64,000 nucleotides of DNA, taken from assembly GCA_025350145.1 (NCBI GenBank), contig JANXYH010000017.1:24610-88609 (forward strand), in the 5' to 3' direction. The notes beneath the pieces are model-generated. The model searched no databases. It was not told the DNA's origin and saw only the letters and a program-made list of their open reading frames with translations. Both the position numbers and the translations under genes were made by a program. This stretch comes from Burkholderiales bacterium (GTDB lineage: Bacteria > Pseudomonadota > Gammaproteobacteria > Burkholderiales > Burkholderiaceae_C). Positions 1 through 8,968 of this stretch are shown here, in pieces. Position 1 is the first letter of the stretch, and each line of letters opens with the position of its first letter.

Positions 1-27
1 CTGGCCGGTCCTATCAGGCCAGCACCA

Positions 28-402
28 TCAGGCTGAAAAGCTCGATCCGCACCCGCAGGTCGATGTTGCGTTCGGGTTCTTGATCACGAACTGCGCACCT
101 TGCAGGTCTTCTTTGTAGTCGATCTCGGCGCCCATCAGGTACTGCAGACTCATCGCGTCGATCAGCAAGGTCACGCCGTTCTTGTTCATCTGCGTGTCGT
201 CCTCGTTCACCTCCTCGTCGAAGGTGAAACCGTACTGAAAGCCCGAGCAACCACCGCCCTGGACAAAGACCCGCAGTTTCAGCGCCGGGTTGCCCTCTTC
301 GGCCACCAGGTCCGCAACCTTGGCTGCGGCGTTGTCGGTGAAGACCAGCGGTGCCGGCATCAAGCTGGTGTCGGCGGCAAAGGATTCGGCTACAGCATTC
401 AT
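28..402 (-). CDS. erpA: Iron-sulfur cluster insertion protein ErpA
   Basis: A-type carrier protein of 124 aa that delivers Fe-S clusters to apo-proteins in the cytoplasm. The three conserved cysteines of the HesB/IscA fold are present: Cys52 in [11 protein letters not shown], and Cys116 and Cys118 in the C-terminal CGCGSSFS. Length and motif spacing are normal for ErpA. The ATG at 402 gives a short, poorly conserved N-terminus of about 15 residues before the fold begins. It lies downstream of rplM-rpsI on the same strand across a gap of 198 bases, so read-through from the ribosomal operon is possible. IscA is the alternative name within the family, but the neighbourhood with rpsI is typical of betaproteobacterial erpA. 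Confidence 0.96.
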   Translation of the reverse strand: MNAVAESFAADTSLMPAPLVFTDNAAAKVADLVAEEGNPALKLRVFVQGGGCSGFQYGFTFDEEVNEDDTQMNKNGVTLLIDAMSLQYLMGAEIDYKEDLQGAQFVIKNPNATSTCGCGSSFSA

Positions 403-600
403 GGTGAGGGTGACTCCAGGATCAGGATGACGCAGTTGGCGGCGGCATGTCGGGATTCAAGCCCGCGATGATGCCATGCCGGCCAGGCTCGGTCGACCGC
501 CAATGCCCACAAGGGCGACGGGGCTGCCGAACTTGGCAACCCCGTGGCAACCCCGTGGCTACAGCGGCGTGATCGCCTCGGGCGAGGCGCGCGCTGTCGA

Positions 601-996
601 TCAGCGCTTGCTGAACTGCTTGCGCCGGCGGGCGCCGTGCAGGCCGACCTTCTTGCGCTCAACCTCGCGGGCGTCGCGGGTGACAAAGCCGGCGTGGCTC
701 AAATCGGGCTTGAGGGTCGCGTCGTAGTCGATCAGCGCGCGGGTGATGCCATGGCGCACCGCGCCGGCCTGGCCAGATTCGCCGCCGCCACGCACATTGA
801 CCTTGACGTCAAAGGTGGTCTCGTTGTTGGTCAGCATCAGCGGCTGCTTGACGATCATGATCGAGGTTTGCCGGCCGAAATAATCCGCCGCCGGCTTGCC
901 GTTGACCACGATCTGGCCCTCGCCACGCTTGATGAAAACGCGAGCCACCGAAGATTTGCGCCGGCCCGTGCCGTAGTTCCATTCACCAATCATCAC
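601..996 (-). CDS. rpsI: 30S ribosomal protein S9
   Basis: Small-subunit ribosomal protein of 131 aa whose C-terminal tail reaches the P-site tRNA. The start region [18 protein letters not shown], the [19 protein letters not shown] block and the basic C-terminus ending KQFSKR are diagnostic of S9. Two ATG codons stand at the start (996 and 993); either gives a normal protein. It follows rplM by only six bases, the universal rplM-rpsI pair. A G+C-rich hairpin lies just past its stop (about 575-588) but has no T-tract. Confidence 0.98.
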   Translation of the reverse strand: MMIGEWNYGTGRRKSSVARVFIKRGEGQIVVNGKPAADYFGRQTSIMIVKQPLMLTNNETTFDVKVNVRGGGESGQAGAVRHGITRALIDYDATLKPDLSHAGFVTRDAREVERKKVGLHGARRRKQFSKR

Positions 997-1002
997 CGCT
1001 CC

Positions 1003-1446
1003 TTAGCTTTTCAGCGCTGCAATGTCCAGCACCTTGGGTTGCTGGGCGATGTGTGGGTGCGTGGCACCGGCATACACCTTCAGCTTCTTGATCATCGCGT
1101 AGCCCAGCGGACCCTTGGGCAACATGCCCTTGACCGCCTTTTCAAGGGCCCGGCCGGGGTGCTTGGCCTGCATGTCCTTGAACTTGGTGGCGTAGATGCC
1201 GCCAGGGAAGCCGGAGTGGCGGTAGTACACCTTGTCCTCGGCCTTGGCACCGGTGACCCGGAGCTTTTCGGCGTTGACGACGATGATGAAATCACCGGTA
1301 TCGACGTGAGGCGTGTAAATGGCCTTGTGCTTGCCGCGCAAACGGAGTGCCACTTCGCTGGCGACACGTCCGAGCACCTTGTCGGTGGCATCAAGCACAA
1401 GCCACTCGTGCTTCACTTCGGCCGGTTTGGCGCTGAAGGTCTTCAT
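1003..1446 (-). CDS. rplM: 50S ribosomal protein L13
   Basis: Large-subunit ribosomal protein, 147 aa. It begins [20 protein letters not shown] and carries the [24 protein letters not shown] and [13 protein letters not shown] blocks of L13. An in-frame start 60 bases upstream would add a non-conserved extension, so the ATG at 1446 is preferred. It is the first gene of the rplM-rpsI operon, with a leader of roughly 235 nt to the probable promoter at 1688-1716. Confidence 0.97.
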   Translation of the reverse strand: MKTFSAKPAEVKHEWLVLDATDKVLGRVASEVALRLRGKHKAIYTPHVDTGDFIIVVNAEKLRVTGAKAEDKVYYRHSGFPGGIYATKFKDMQAKHPGRALEKAVKGMLPKGPLGYAMIKKLKVYAGATHPHIAQQPKVLDIAALKS

Positions 1447-1687
1447 GAGGGTCTCGTCAAATGGGCGGGCGCCGGGAGCAGGCATTGCAAGCCCGAACCC
1501 TGTCACCCACCGAACAATTGGCCTGTTTGGCGCATGCCGGCGCCTGGACCCCTGGGCAAAGTAGCCTGGAGCCAGTCGCCCTTGCCGGCCCCTGCCCGCC
1601 CGTCGGCGCCGATCGTCATGGTCGGCCTCTCGGGGTCAGATCGGATTCGTCAAGTGCACCGTCCCGCCAAAATTGGGACAGCCTTTG

Positions 1688-1716
1688 AGTATAGCTGGGA
1701 ACGGCCGAGTTGTCTT
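1688..1716 (-). promoter_or_regulatory. Probable sigma-70 promoter of rplM-rpsI
   Basis: On the minus strand a -35-like AAGACA (1711-1716) is followed after exactly 17 bases by a -10-like TATACT (1688-1693). It sits upstream of rplM in the 441-base space that separates it from the divergent DUF2726 gene. The transcript would carry a leader of about 235 nt, which could hold L13 feedback control as known in other bacteria; that part is inference. The rest of 1447-1887 shows no convincing gene. Confidence 0.6.
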
Positions 1717-1887
1717 TGGCGCCCGCTCCGTTCTGCCGCTCCGTTCTGCGCCTGGCAGATCGGCGCCGTCAAGGGCTTGATCTGCGCAGCAGCAGCCGCA
1801 TGCCCACTTTCAGGCTGCCGAGTGACACCCCGGCCCAGGCAAGACATCCCCATTAACATCCGGCCGCCGCGACCGCAGCCACCCACC

Positions 1888-2598
1888 ATGCCCGTCACTG
1901 CCATCGTTTGGATCACCGCCCTGCTGCTTGCCGCGCTGGCGGTGCCCATGGCGCTGTACTTTGTGCTGCGCGTGCCGGCCCGGCATCGGGTAGACGACCT
2001 GCCGGCGCAGTGGCCACTGCTGCCCCGGCCGGTGTTCAGCCCGGCCGAGCGGCGCCTCTACCACCTGCTGCGCCAGGCGCTGCCGGAGCACATCGTGCTG
2101 GCCAAGCTGCCGCTGGTGCGGCTGTGCCAGCCCGACCTTGCCGAGCCCGAGCAACTGCGCTACTGGTTCAGGTTGCTGGGCGCGGTACACCTTCAATTTG
2201 CGATCTGCGATCCTCTGGGCCGGGTGCTGGCAGCGGTCGATTTGAACCCGCCGCAGGGCACGCCGAACGCCCGCGTCCGACGGATCAAGTCCGCCGTGTT
2301 GCAGGCCTGTCAGGTGCGCTACATGTGCTGCGCCGCCGAATCCCTGCCCAGCCCCGGGCAAATTCGCGCCCTGCTGCCGCAGCATGCCGCAGCCACGGGC
2401 GATGTCGACGGGTCGGGCAACCCAGCCCGCAGTGCCTTGACCGAGTCGGCCGGCGCATCACCCGAGCGCCGCCGTTTTGGCGCCGCCAGCCAGTTCGATG
2501 ATTCATTTTTCGTCGCCAGCAGCGACAGTGTTCTGGCTGAACTGGATGCGGCCAGCGCAGCTTCGGCCTTTGACACCCCCGGCCGAAGCACCCGCTGA
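1888..2598 (+). CDS. DUF2726 domain protein, membrane-anchored
   Basis: Protein of 236 aa with one N-terminal membrane segment (about residues 5-27), then a DUF2726 domain (about 45-150) with PVFSPAERRLYHLLRQALP and the typical ICDPLGRVLAAVDLNPP strand. DUF2726 resembles nuclease-like folds in family descriptions, but no catalytic role is established. The last 85 residues are low-complexity, rich in Ala, Ser and acidic residues. The ATG at 1888 is chosen because the membrane segment begins directly after it; the frame stays open far upstream without conserved sequence. Its 3' end may overlap the start of the kinase gene. Confidence 0.75.
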   Translation: MPVTAIVWITALLLAALAVPMALYFVLRVPARHRVDDLPAQWPLLPRPVFSPAERRLYHLLRQALPEHIVLAKLPLVRLCQPDLAEPEQLRYWFRLLGAVHLQFAICDPLGRVLAAVDLNPPQGTPNARVRRIKSAVLQACQVRYMCCAAESLPSPGQIRALLPQHAAATGDVDGSGNPARSALTESAGASPERRRFGAASQFDDSFFVASSDSVLAELDAASAASAFDTPGRSTR

Positions 2599-3667
2599 TG
2601 GCCAGCCGGATCGAGCCGCCTTGACCTTGCCCCTGGCCACGCGCTCGGCAACCGACGTCGACCACCCGTTCGACCACTTGACGCCACCTGCGGTACTGGA
2701 TGCGCTGGACGCCGTCGGCCTGCGCGGCGACGGCCGGATGATCCAGCTCAACAGCTACGAGAACCGCGTCTTCCAGGTCTACCTCGAGGACGGCAGCGTC
2801 GTCGTCGCCAAGTTCTACCGCCCAGGCCGCTGGAGCGACGCGCAGATCGACGAAGAGCACCGGTTTGCGCTCGAACTGGGCGAGGCCGAAGTGCCCGTGG
2901 TGGCACCGCTGCGGCTGGCCGATGGGCGCTGCCTGGCCCATACCGAGATCGCCGGCAGGCGCTTTGCCCTGGCCGCCAGCGCCTGCCGCTCAGGCCACGG
3001 CCCCGAGCTGGACGATCCCGCCACCCTGCGCTGGCTGGGCCGCTTTGTCGCCCGGCTGCATGCGGTGGGCGCACAGCGGCCGTTTGCCAGCCGCCGCGCC
3101 ATCAACCCGCAGACCTTCGGCCACGAGGCGCTGGACCGCCTGCTGGCGGCCGAGTCGATTCCGCCAGCGCAGTTGCCCGGCTGGGAAAGCGCCTGCCGAC
3201 AGGCCCTGGCGCAGGTCGACGCCGCATTCGCCGCCACGCCGGCCGCCCAGCTTCGCCTGCACGGTGACTGCCACCCCGGCAACATCCTCTGGCGCAGTCC
3301 CGATGCCGGCGGCCATGGACCGCACATCGTCGACCTGGACGACGCGGTCAACGGCCCGGCGGTGCAAGACCTGTGGATGCTGCTCTCAGGCAGCCCGCAG
3401 GCGATGGCCGGGCAAATCGCCCAGGTCCTGGCCGGCTACAGGCAAATCCGCGATTTCGACCCGCGCGAATTGGCCTTGATCGAGCCGCTGCGGACCTTGC
3501 GCATGGTCCACCACAGCGCCTGGCTGGCCGCGCGCTGGAGCGATCCGGCCTTTCCGATCGCCTTCCCCTGGTTCGCCCACGCCAGCTACTGGGCGCAGCA
3601 GACCGTCCAATTGCGCGAGCAGATCGAGGCCATGGCGGCGCCCGCACTGGCGCCCGAAGAGTCCTGA
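2546..3667 (+). CDS. srkA: Stress response Ser/Thr kinase SrkA (YihE/RdoA family)
   Basis: Aminoglycoside-phosphotransferase-fold protein kinase. The E. coli homologue protects cells during envelope and oxidative stress. Seen here: LNSYENRVFQVYLEDGSVVV and AKFYRPGRWS near the N-lobe, the catalytic loop LHGDCHPGNILW near residue 238, and the metal-binding VDLDDAVNGPAVQDLWMLL near residue 261, all close to E. coli SrkA. The start is uncertain. The open frame begins at 2477, ATG 2546 gives 373 aa, and TTG 2621 gives 349 aa, nearer the usual 328 and just past the upstream stop. It converges with the rmd-like gene. Confidence 0.88.
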   Translation: MRPAQLRPLTPPAEAPADGQPDRAALTLPLATRSATDVDHPFDHLTPPAVLDALDAVGLRGDGRMIQLNSYENRVFQVYLEDGSVVVAKFYRPGRWSDAQIDEEHRFALELGEAEVPVVAPLRLADGRCLAHTEIAGRRFALAASACRSGHGPELDDPATLRWLGRFVARLHAVGAQRPFASRRAINPQTFGHEALDRLLAAESIPPAQLPGWESACRQALAQVDAAFAATPAAQLRLHGDCHPGNILWRSPDAGGHGPHIVDLDDAVNGPAVQDLWMLLSGSPQAMAGQIAQVLAGYRQIRDFDPRELALIEPLRTLRMVHHSAWLAARWSDPAFPIAFPWFAHASYWAQQTVQLREQIEAMAAPALAPEES

Positions 3668-3679
3668 GACCGCCGACCT

Positions 3680-4642
3680 TCAGGTCAGCAGCGCCTCGCT
3701 GGGCTTGCCGCGCCAGTAGTCGAGCATGTCGGCAATCGTTTGCGTCAGCGGGATCTGCGGCTGCCAGCCGGTGGCCGCCTTGAGCTTGGCGCTGCTGCCC
3801 CAGATCACCGGCTCGTCGGTCGGCCGAAAGAGCTTGGGGTCGGCCACCGCCGTGATGTCGCGCCGGCTCGAAAGCGCCAGCACCTGGTCAAGCAGTTCGC
3901 GCATCGGATAGGCGATCTCGCCACCCAGGTTGTAGGCCTGGCCAGGCGCGCCATGGTCGAGCAGCAGGATCATTCCGCGGTTCAGGTCGCGGACATCGAC
4001 AATCGTCCGGCGCGTATTCAGGTTGCCCACCCGGATGCCGTTTTCAGCCGGATGGCGCTCCAGCCAGACGGTGCGCCGCGCAAAGTCCGACATCGCATCG
4101 CCGGATTTGCGCGGGCCGGTGCAATTGAATATCCGCACCGGAATCGCTTCGATCCCAAATCCAGTCCAGTATTGGCAGGCGAGTTGCTCGGTCGCGACCT
4201 TGGACACGCCGTAAGGGTGGAGCGGCTGCAGCGGGAAATCTTCGCTGATCGGGACTTTGTCCGGCGCCACCAAGCCGTATGCTGCAGACGACCCCGCAAC
4301 AATCACCCGCGGCTTCTTCGCCAATCGCTTGACTGCCTCGAAAATATTGACCGTGCCAATCACGTTCGTGCGCATCGTCTCGACCGGTCGCGCCCAGGAG
4401 ACGGTTGGGTAGCTTTGCGCCGCCAGATGGTAGACCGCCTCCGGCTGAAAGGCGTGGATCGAATCCCAAACCGCGCACCAGTCGGTGATGTCGACCTCCT
4501 GCAACTGCAAAGCCGCCAAATCACGGATATCGACAGTTGGCTTGTAATAAGTCGCGACGACTTCATGGCCCTGCGCCAGCAACATTTCACAAAGGTGCGA
4601 GGCCATCATTCCGCCACAGCCAGAAACCCAGATCCGCATCAT
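3680..4642 (-). CDS. NAD(P)-dependent NDP-sugar epimerase/dehydratase, Rmd-like
   Basis: Extended short-chain dehydrogenase of 320 aa. It shows the Rossmann motif GCGGMMASHL at residues 8-17, AGSSAAYG (active-site Ser region), the YGVSK catalytic Tyr-Lys pair, and the substrate segment NLNTRRTIVDVRDLNRGM. The closest family is GDP-6-deoxy-D-mannose reductase (Rmd). It is the last gene of the minus-strand operon that makes GDP-D-glycero-alpha-D-manno-heptose. I therefore infer that it may act on a GDP-4-keto-6-deoxy-heptose, like DmhB or WcbJ in 6-deoxyheptose pathways. No separate 4,6-dehydratase gene is visible in this operon. Confidence 0.8.
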   Translation of the reverse strand: MMRIWVSGCGGMMASHLCEMLLAQGHEVVATYYKPTVDIRDLAALQLQEVDITDWCAVWDSIHAFQPEAVYHLAAQSYPTVSWARPVETMRTNVIGTVNIFEAVKRLAKKPRVIVAGSSAAYGLVAPDKVPISEDFPLQPLHPYGVSKVATEQLACQYWTGFGIEAIPVRIFNCTGPRKSGDAMSDFARRTVWLERHPAENGIRVGNLNTRRTIVDVRDLNRGMILLLDHGAPGQAYNLGGEIAYPMRELLDQVLALSSRRDITAVADPKLFRPTDEPVIWGSSAKLKAATGWQPQIPLTQTIADMLDYWRGKPSEALLT

Positions 4643-4684
4643 TGTCCCCCGCGCCAGCCGGCGCCATTGACCGCTTCAAACCCG

Positions 4685-5878
4685 CTAGTTCGGGGCTGCT
4701 TGCATCACCCGCTCGATCACCCCATCGAGCAAATCCATCTGTGCCTGCCAGGTATAGTTTGCCTCGGCCTGGGCGCGTGCCCGTTGCGCCATTTGGTCGC
4801 GAAACGGAGCGTCAGTGAGCAATTTGATGATCATGCTCGCAAACTCATCCGGATCGTCGCTCGCCAATATGCCCTGGCCCTGCGCGATGACCGTGCCTGA
4901 CCAAGCGGCGATCGAGGCAACGCAGGGCAAGCCCATCGCCAGGCCCTCCAGGACCTTGTTCTGCACGCCCCGCGCCATCCGCAGGGGGGCGACGAAAACC
5001 TCGGCGCAGTCCAGCTCCGGGCGGGTATCTTCAACCCAGCCGGTGACACGCACGCCGTCGATCCTGGCGAGTTGTTTGACGGCCTCGGTCGGGCGGCTGC
5101 CGCAAATCACGAAACTGGCCTGCGCGACCGCCGCGCGAACCCGCGGAAAGATCTCGTCGCAAAACCACTGGACGGCATCGATGTTGGGCAGATAGTCCAT
5201 CACCCCGGTGAATACCAATCGACCCGGAACCTTCTCGCCGGCCTGGCTCTTGAAGTAGTCCAGATCGACCCCGTTGGCGACCAGGCTGAGCGGCGCACCG
5301 GGAATCAAAGCGGCGAAATCGCGCTGCTCTACCGCGGTACACACCAGCGAGTGATCGAAACTGTGGGCGATCATTCTCTCGTAATCCAGCAGGCGGCGCT
5401 GCTCCAGCGCGTAAAGCCATTTCAGGGGTGGCGCATGGCGCTTTGCGTATTGCGCCCATTTGAGCGAATCGAGATCCGCAAACTGCATGATGCGACGGCA
5501 TTCAGGAAAAGGCTCGGCATATTGCGCGACGTTGCCGCTGTAGACAATCATCAAGTCCGCCGGAGCCCGCGCCTGGGATTGTCGGATCGCCCGGTGGAGC
5601 GCCCGCTGGCTGAACGCGGCAACCGACAGCGGTTGGCCGCTGAGCAGCGCCAGGGCCGCCCGCCATTTGGCGCCGAAGGGCGAGACCGCGACCGCATGGA
5701 TACTGGCCGCGAAAGCTTCGACCTTGGCCACATTGGCCAGATCCGCGACACCGTCGGCCATGCAGAAAACATGCACCTCGTGCTGCCGCGCCAGGTGCTT
5801 GATTTCGTTGTAGGTGGTGATCTTGTCGCCGCGGTCGGGCGGAAACGGCACCCGCTGGCAGATGTAGTAAATGCGCAT
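4685..5878 (-). CDS. Glycosyltransferase, PEP-CTERM/EpsH1-associated type (TIGR03087-like)
   Basis: GT4-type (GT-B fold) glycosyltransferase of 397 aa. The opening RIYYICQRVPFPPDRGDK and the centre LVANGVDLDYFKS match the family linked to exosortase (EpsH/XrtA) exopolysaccharide clusters. The C-terminal half has the donor-binding stretch FVAPLRMARGVQNKVLEGLA followed by MGLPCVAS. It sits between gmhB and the Rmd-like gene on the same strand, so it probably transfers a sugar, possibly the heptose, to a lipid-linked or growing glycan at the inner membrane. Confidence 0.85.
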   Translation of the reverse strand: MRIYYICQRVPFPPDRGDKITTYNEIKHLARQHEVHVFCMADGVADLANVAKVEAFAASIHAVAVSPFGAKWRAALALLSGQPLSVAAFSQRALHRAIRQSQARAPADLMIVYSGNVAQYAEPFPECRRIMQFADLDSLKWAQYAKRHAPPLKWLYALEQRRLLDYERMIAHSFDHSLVCTAVEQRDFAALIPGAPLSLVANGVDLDYFKSQAGEKVPGRLVFTGVMDYLPNIDAVQWFCDEIFPRVRAAVAQASFVICGSRPTEAVKQLARIDGVRVTGWVEDTRPELDCAEVFVAPLRMARGVQNKVLEGLAMGLPCVASIAAWSGTVIAQGQGILASDDPDEFASMIIKLLTDAPFRDQMAQRARAQAEANYTWQAQMDLLDGVIERVMQAAPN

Positions 5879-5922
5879 CGTTGTGGCAGTTTCTCAGGGC
5901 TTGCAGGTGCGGCCGGCCAGCC

Positions 5923-6501
5923 TCAACCGAGGTAGGGCAGGACTTCGGCCAGCGTGCCGACGCGGGCTGTGGGCTGAATCGCCGCCGGGGCAGTCGGCGC
6001 CGCCGGGGTGCCTGCCTGGCCAAAGAGAATGGTGTGGCGCAAGCCGGCGCGTTGCCCGGCCTCGATGTCGCTGGGCGAATCACCGACCAGCAGCGACTGC
6101 GCCAGGATCAGGTTGAGGTCCGCCGCCGCCTGCAAGAGCATGCCGGGATTGGGTTTGCGCCAGGGCGACTCGCAGCGGTAGGGCCCGATGCCATGCTGGG
6201 GGTGGTACGGACAGTGGTAGACGCGGTCGATCTCGGCGCCGCGCCGGGCAAATTCACCGAGCATCCATTCGCTGAGGGCCTGGAAATCGGCCTCGCTGTA
6301 GTAGCCCCGGCCTATGCCCGCTTGGTTGGTCACCACCACCACCGCGTAGGCCCTGGCCCGCGCCTGGCGCACCAGGTCGAAGATGCCCGGGCAGAACTCC
6401 ATCTGCTCGGCGCGGTGGACATAGCCGTGGTCGACATTGATCACGCCGTCGCGGTCCAGGAACAGCGCCCGGCGTGGCGCCTGCGGTGGCGGATGCGTCA
6501 T
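5923..6501 (-). CDS. gmhB: D-glycero-D-manno-heptose 1,7-bisphosphate 7-phosphatase
   Basis: HAD-family phosphatase of 192 aa that removes the 7-phosphate of heptose 1,7-bisphosphate. Motifs in order: FLDRDGVIN (nucleophile Asp), VVTNQAGIGRG, the zinc-loop region CPYHPQHGIGPYRC followed by WRKPNPGM, and VGDSPSDIEAG. The zinc loop is longer than in E. coli GmhB but keeps the cysteines and histidine. Its start overlaps the hddC stop (ATGA at 6498-6501), showing tight operon coupling. With hddA and hddC beside it, it presumably works on the alpha anomer. Confidence 0.93.
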   Translation of the reverse strand: MTHPPPQAPRRALFLDRDGVINVDHGYVHRAEQMEFCPGIFDLVRQARARAYAVVVVTNQAGIGRGYYSEADFQALSEWMLGEFARRGAEIDRVYHCPYHPQHGIGPYRCESPWRKPNPGMLLQAAADLNLILAQSLLVGDSPSDIEAGQRAGLRHTILFGQAGTPAAPTAPAAIQPTARVGTLAEVLPYLG

Positions 6502-7199
6502 TGGTCTGCGGCCCAGCGCGGCAGCTCGGTCTGGGCCCGGTCATAGTCCTCGGGCAGGCCGATGTCGATGAAGTGGCCTTGGCTGACGTAGCCACGCAGT
6601 CCCAGGCGCGCGGCATGCGGGTGGAAGAAGTCGTTTTCGATCGAGAACGCCTGCGGCAGTGGGTAGCCGGCAAAGCTCGACAGACGCAGGCGGTAGATGC
6701 CGGCGTTGATCAGCCCCGGGCCCTGTCCGGCCTTCTCGCCAAAAGCCACCACCCGCTCGCCTTGCAGGCGCACGCTGCCATAGCGTGACACGTCGGGCAG
6801 GGCCCGCAACACCATCGCGTCGCGCTCGGGTTGGGTCAGGCACCAGGCATTGAAATCGGCCAGGTCCACTTCCAGCCAACTGTCGCCGTTGAGCGCCAGC
6901 GCCGGCTCGGGCGGCAGCGCCCGCAACGCCTGGACGATCGCACCGCCCGTGCCCAGCGGTTCATGCTCGTGTGAATAGGCGATGCCCATGCCGCAGTAGC
7001 GGTCACCGAAGTGGCTGGTGATGCGCTCGGCCAGGTGGCCAGTGGCCAGCACCACGCGCCGGCAGCCGGCGCCGGCCAGGCGGTCGAGCAGGTACTCCAA
7101 GAACGGCCGGCCGGCGACCGGTGCCATGGGCTTGGGCAGGTCGGCCACGCGTGCGCGCAGCCGCGTGCCGAAGCCTCCGGCCAGGACGATGGCCTGCAT
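6498..7199 (-). CDS. hddC: D-glycero-alpha-D-manno-heptose 1-phosphate guanylyltransferase
   Basis: Nucleotidyltransferase of 233 aa that makes GDP-heptose from GTP and heptose 1-phosphate. It starts MQAIVLAGGFGTRLR, the sugar nucleotidyltransferase signature, and continues with DLPKPMAPVAGRPFLEYLL, EPLGTGGAI and the metal-binding NGDSWLEVDLADF. The ATG at 7199 is set by the signature, although the frame is open further upstream. It lies between gmhA and gmhB with an ATGA overlap to the latter. A mannose-1-phosphate guanylyltransferase would look similar; the neighbours favour the heptose substrate. Confidence 0.9.
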   Translation of the reverse strand: MQAIVLAGGFGTRLRARVADLPKPMAPVAGRPFLEYLLDRLAGAGCRRVVLATGHLAERITSHFGDRYCGMGIAYSHEHEPLGTGGAIVQALRALPPEPALALNGDSWLEVDLADFNAWCLTQPERDAMVLRALPDVSRYGSVRLQGERVVAFGEKAGQGPGLINAGIYRLRLSSFAGYPLPQAFSIENDFFHPHAARLGLRGYVSQGHFIDIGLPEDYDRAQTELPRWAADQ

Positions 7200-7209
7200 C
7201 GCCGCCCGT

Positions 7210-7839
7210 TCAGGCGCCGGCCGGGCCGGGCCGCGGGTACATGATCGCCTCGACCAGGCCGCAGAGGGCGTGGCCGACGACGATGTGGCCTTCCTGGATC
7301 TTGGGCGTGCTGCGCGAGGGGATGCGGATGCACAGGTCGACACAGCCCTCGATCTGCTCGCGCTGGTTGCCGGTCATGCCGACCGTGACCAGGCCCATCG
7401 CGCGCCCGGCTTGCAGGGCCCGCAGCACGTTCGGGCTGCGCCCCGAGGTGGAGATGCCGACCAGCACGTCGCCGCGCCGCCCCAGGCCCTGGACTTGCCG
7501 CTCGAACACCTTCTCGTAGCCGTAGTCATTGCCGATCGCCGTCATCACCGAGCTGTCGGTGGTCAGCGCCACCGAGGCCAGCGGATGCCGGTCGTAGTGG
7601 AAGCGGCTGACAAATTCGCCGGCCAGGTGCTGGGCGTCGGCGGCGCTGCCGCCGTTGCCGCAGAACAGCACCTTGCCGCCGGCGCGCAGGGCGTCGACAC
7701 AGGCCAGCGCCACGGCGGCGACGCTGGCCTGCAACTCGGCGTCGGCAGACATCGCGGCCAGCACCTCGCGGGCGCTGTCGATGTCGGCCTTGACCTGCGC
7801 TGCGGCGGCGGCAGCGGTGGCTTGGGTATCGTGGTGCAT
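7210..7839 (-). CDS. gmhA: Phosphoheptose isomerase
   Basis: SIS-domain isomerase of 209 aa that converts sedoheptulose 7-phosphate to D-glycero-D-manno-heptose 7-phosphate. The phosphate-binding loop CGNGGSAADAQHLAGEFV and GISTSGRSPNVLRAL are clear. I choose the ATG at 7839 because a GGAG lies seven bases before it and it forms a TGATG overlap with the hddA stop. An in-frame ATG at 7851 is possible but has poorer spacing. It supplies the substrate for HddA, the gene just upstream. Confidence 0.94.
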   Translation of the reverse strand: MHHDTQATAAAAAAQVKADIDSAREVLAAMSADAELQASVAAVALACVDALRAGGKVLFCGNGGSAADAQHLAGEFVSRFHYDRHPLASVALTTDSSVMTAIGNDYGYEKVFERQVQGLGRRGDVLVGISTSGRSPNVLRALQAGRAMGLVTVGMTGNQREQIEGCVDLCIRIPSRSTPKIQEGHIVVGHALCGLVEAIMYPRPGPAGA

Positions 7840-8870
7840 CAAAGTCTCCATCCTTCGGTTCCGTTCTTGCTGAAATGGCAGCCGCTGGCCAGGCCGCCCA
7901 GGCCTTGCAGGGCACGCAGCACCTCCATGCGCCGGGGCGGGTCGACCAGAAAGAACATGAAGCCGCCGCCGCCCGCACCCGAGACCTTGCCCGCCCGCGC
8001 GCCGGCGGCACAGGCCACCTCGTAGGTCGCGTCGATCTGCGGATTGGTGACCTGCTGAGCGAGTTGCTTCTTGAACTGCCAACCGGCACGCATCGACTCG
8101 GCCAGGGTCTCGAAATCGCCCTTGAGGATCGACTCCTTCATGCTCAGGGCCTCGCGCTTGAGGGCGAAGCTGGCGTCCAGGCTGGTCTGCAACTTGGCCT
8201 GCATGTTGCGCTGCTGCTCGACGATGATGTTGGCCGATTCGCGCGACACGCCGGTGAAATACAGCACCAGCGACGACTCCAGCTCGGTCAGGATCCAGTT
8301 CTTGACCCGCAGCGGATTGACCACCACCCGCTCATCGGCATAGAACTCCATGAAATTGAAGCCGCCGAATGTGGCCGAGTACTGGTCCTGGCGGCCACCG
8401 GCCAGGCCCACATCGACCCGCTCGATGTCGTAGGCCAGGCGGGCGATCTCGTACTCGCCCAGCGGCAGATTCAGGTACTCCACAAAGGCCTTGAGCATCG
8501 CCACCACCAAGGTCGACGACGAGCCCAGGCCGGAACCGGCCGGCGCCTCGGAAAACGTGGTCAGCCGGATCGACATCGGCTGGCCGCCGCGAAAGTCGCG
8601 CACGATCCGGTTGTAGACGCCCTTGTGCAGCTTCAGCGGGTCGTCCAGCGGCAGCCACGGCACGGCCGCACCGGCGTGCGACTGCTGCATGTCGGTGGCC
8701 AGAAACTCCAACTGCTCGCCCGCCAGCGGGTCGATCATGGCGTAGGCATATTTGTCGATTGCGGCGTTCAAGACATAGCCGCCGTGCAGATCGCAGAACG
8801 GTGACACATCGGTGCCACCGCCGGCCAATCCCAGCCGCAGCGGCGCGCGGGCACGAACACAGTTCTTCAT
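7839..8870 (-). CDS. hddA: D-glycero-alpha-D-manno-heptose 7-phosphate kinase (GHMP kinase)
   Basis: GHMP-superfamily kinase of 343 aa that phosphorylates heptose 7-phosphate at C1 to the alpha-1,7-bisphosphate. Motif 1 RARAPLRLGLAGGGTDVSPF opens the protein, motif 2 is GSGLGSSSTLVVAML, and motif 3 is GKVSGAGGGGFMFF near the C-terminus. The open frame reaches 8966, but the first conserved segment follows the ATG at 8870, the preferred start. The presence of HddA rather than the bifunctional HldE marks the GDP-heptose branch used for capsule or S-layer glycans, not the ADP-heptose branch of the LPS core. Confidence 0.92.
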   Translation of the reverse strand: MKNCVRARAPLRLGLAGGGTDVSPFCDLHGGYVLNAAIDKYAYAMIDPLAGEQLEFLATDMQQSHAGAAVPWLPLDDPLKLHKGVYNRIVRDFRGGQPMSIRLTTFSEAPAGSGLGSSSTLVVAMLKAFVEYLNLPLGEYEIARLAYDIERVDVGLAGGRQDQYSATFGGFNFMEFYADERVVVNPLRVKNWILTELESSLVLYFTGVSRESANIIVEQQRNMQAKLQTSLDASFALKREALSMKESILKGDFETLAESMRAGWQFKKQLAQQVTNPQIDATYEVACAAGARAGKVSGAGGGGFMFFLVDPPRRMEVLRALQGLGGLASGCHFSKNGTEGWRL

Positions 8871-8968
8871 TTCAAATCGGTCGCGGTAAGGGGATTGGAG
8901 CGGGCGCGCTGTCGGGGCAAGAGCGACGGGGGACGGGGATGGCGTGCAGGCAGCGCTGGCGTCCATGC

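Noticed and set aside
1..22. Inverted repeat CTGGCC/GGCCAG past the erpA stop as a terminator
   Set aside because: Stem is only six base pairs with a ten-base loop and no T-tract on the erpA strand; too weak to call at the window edge.
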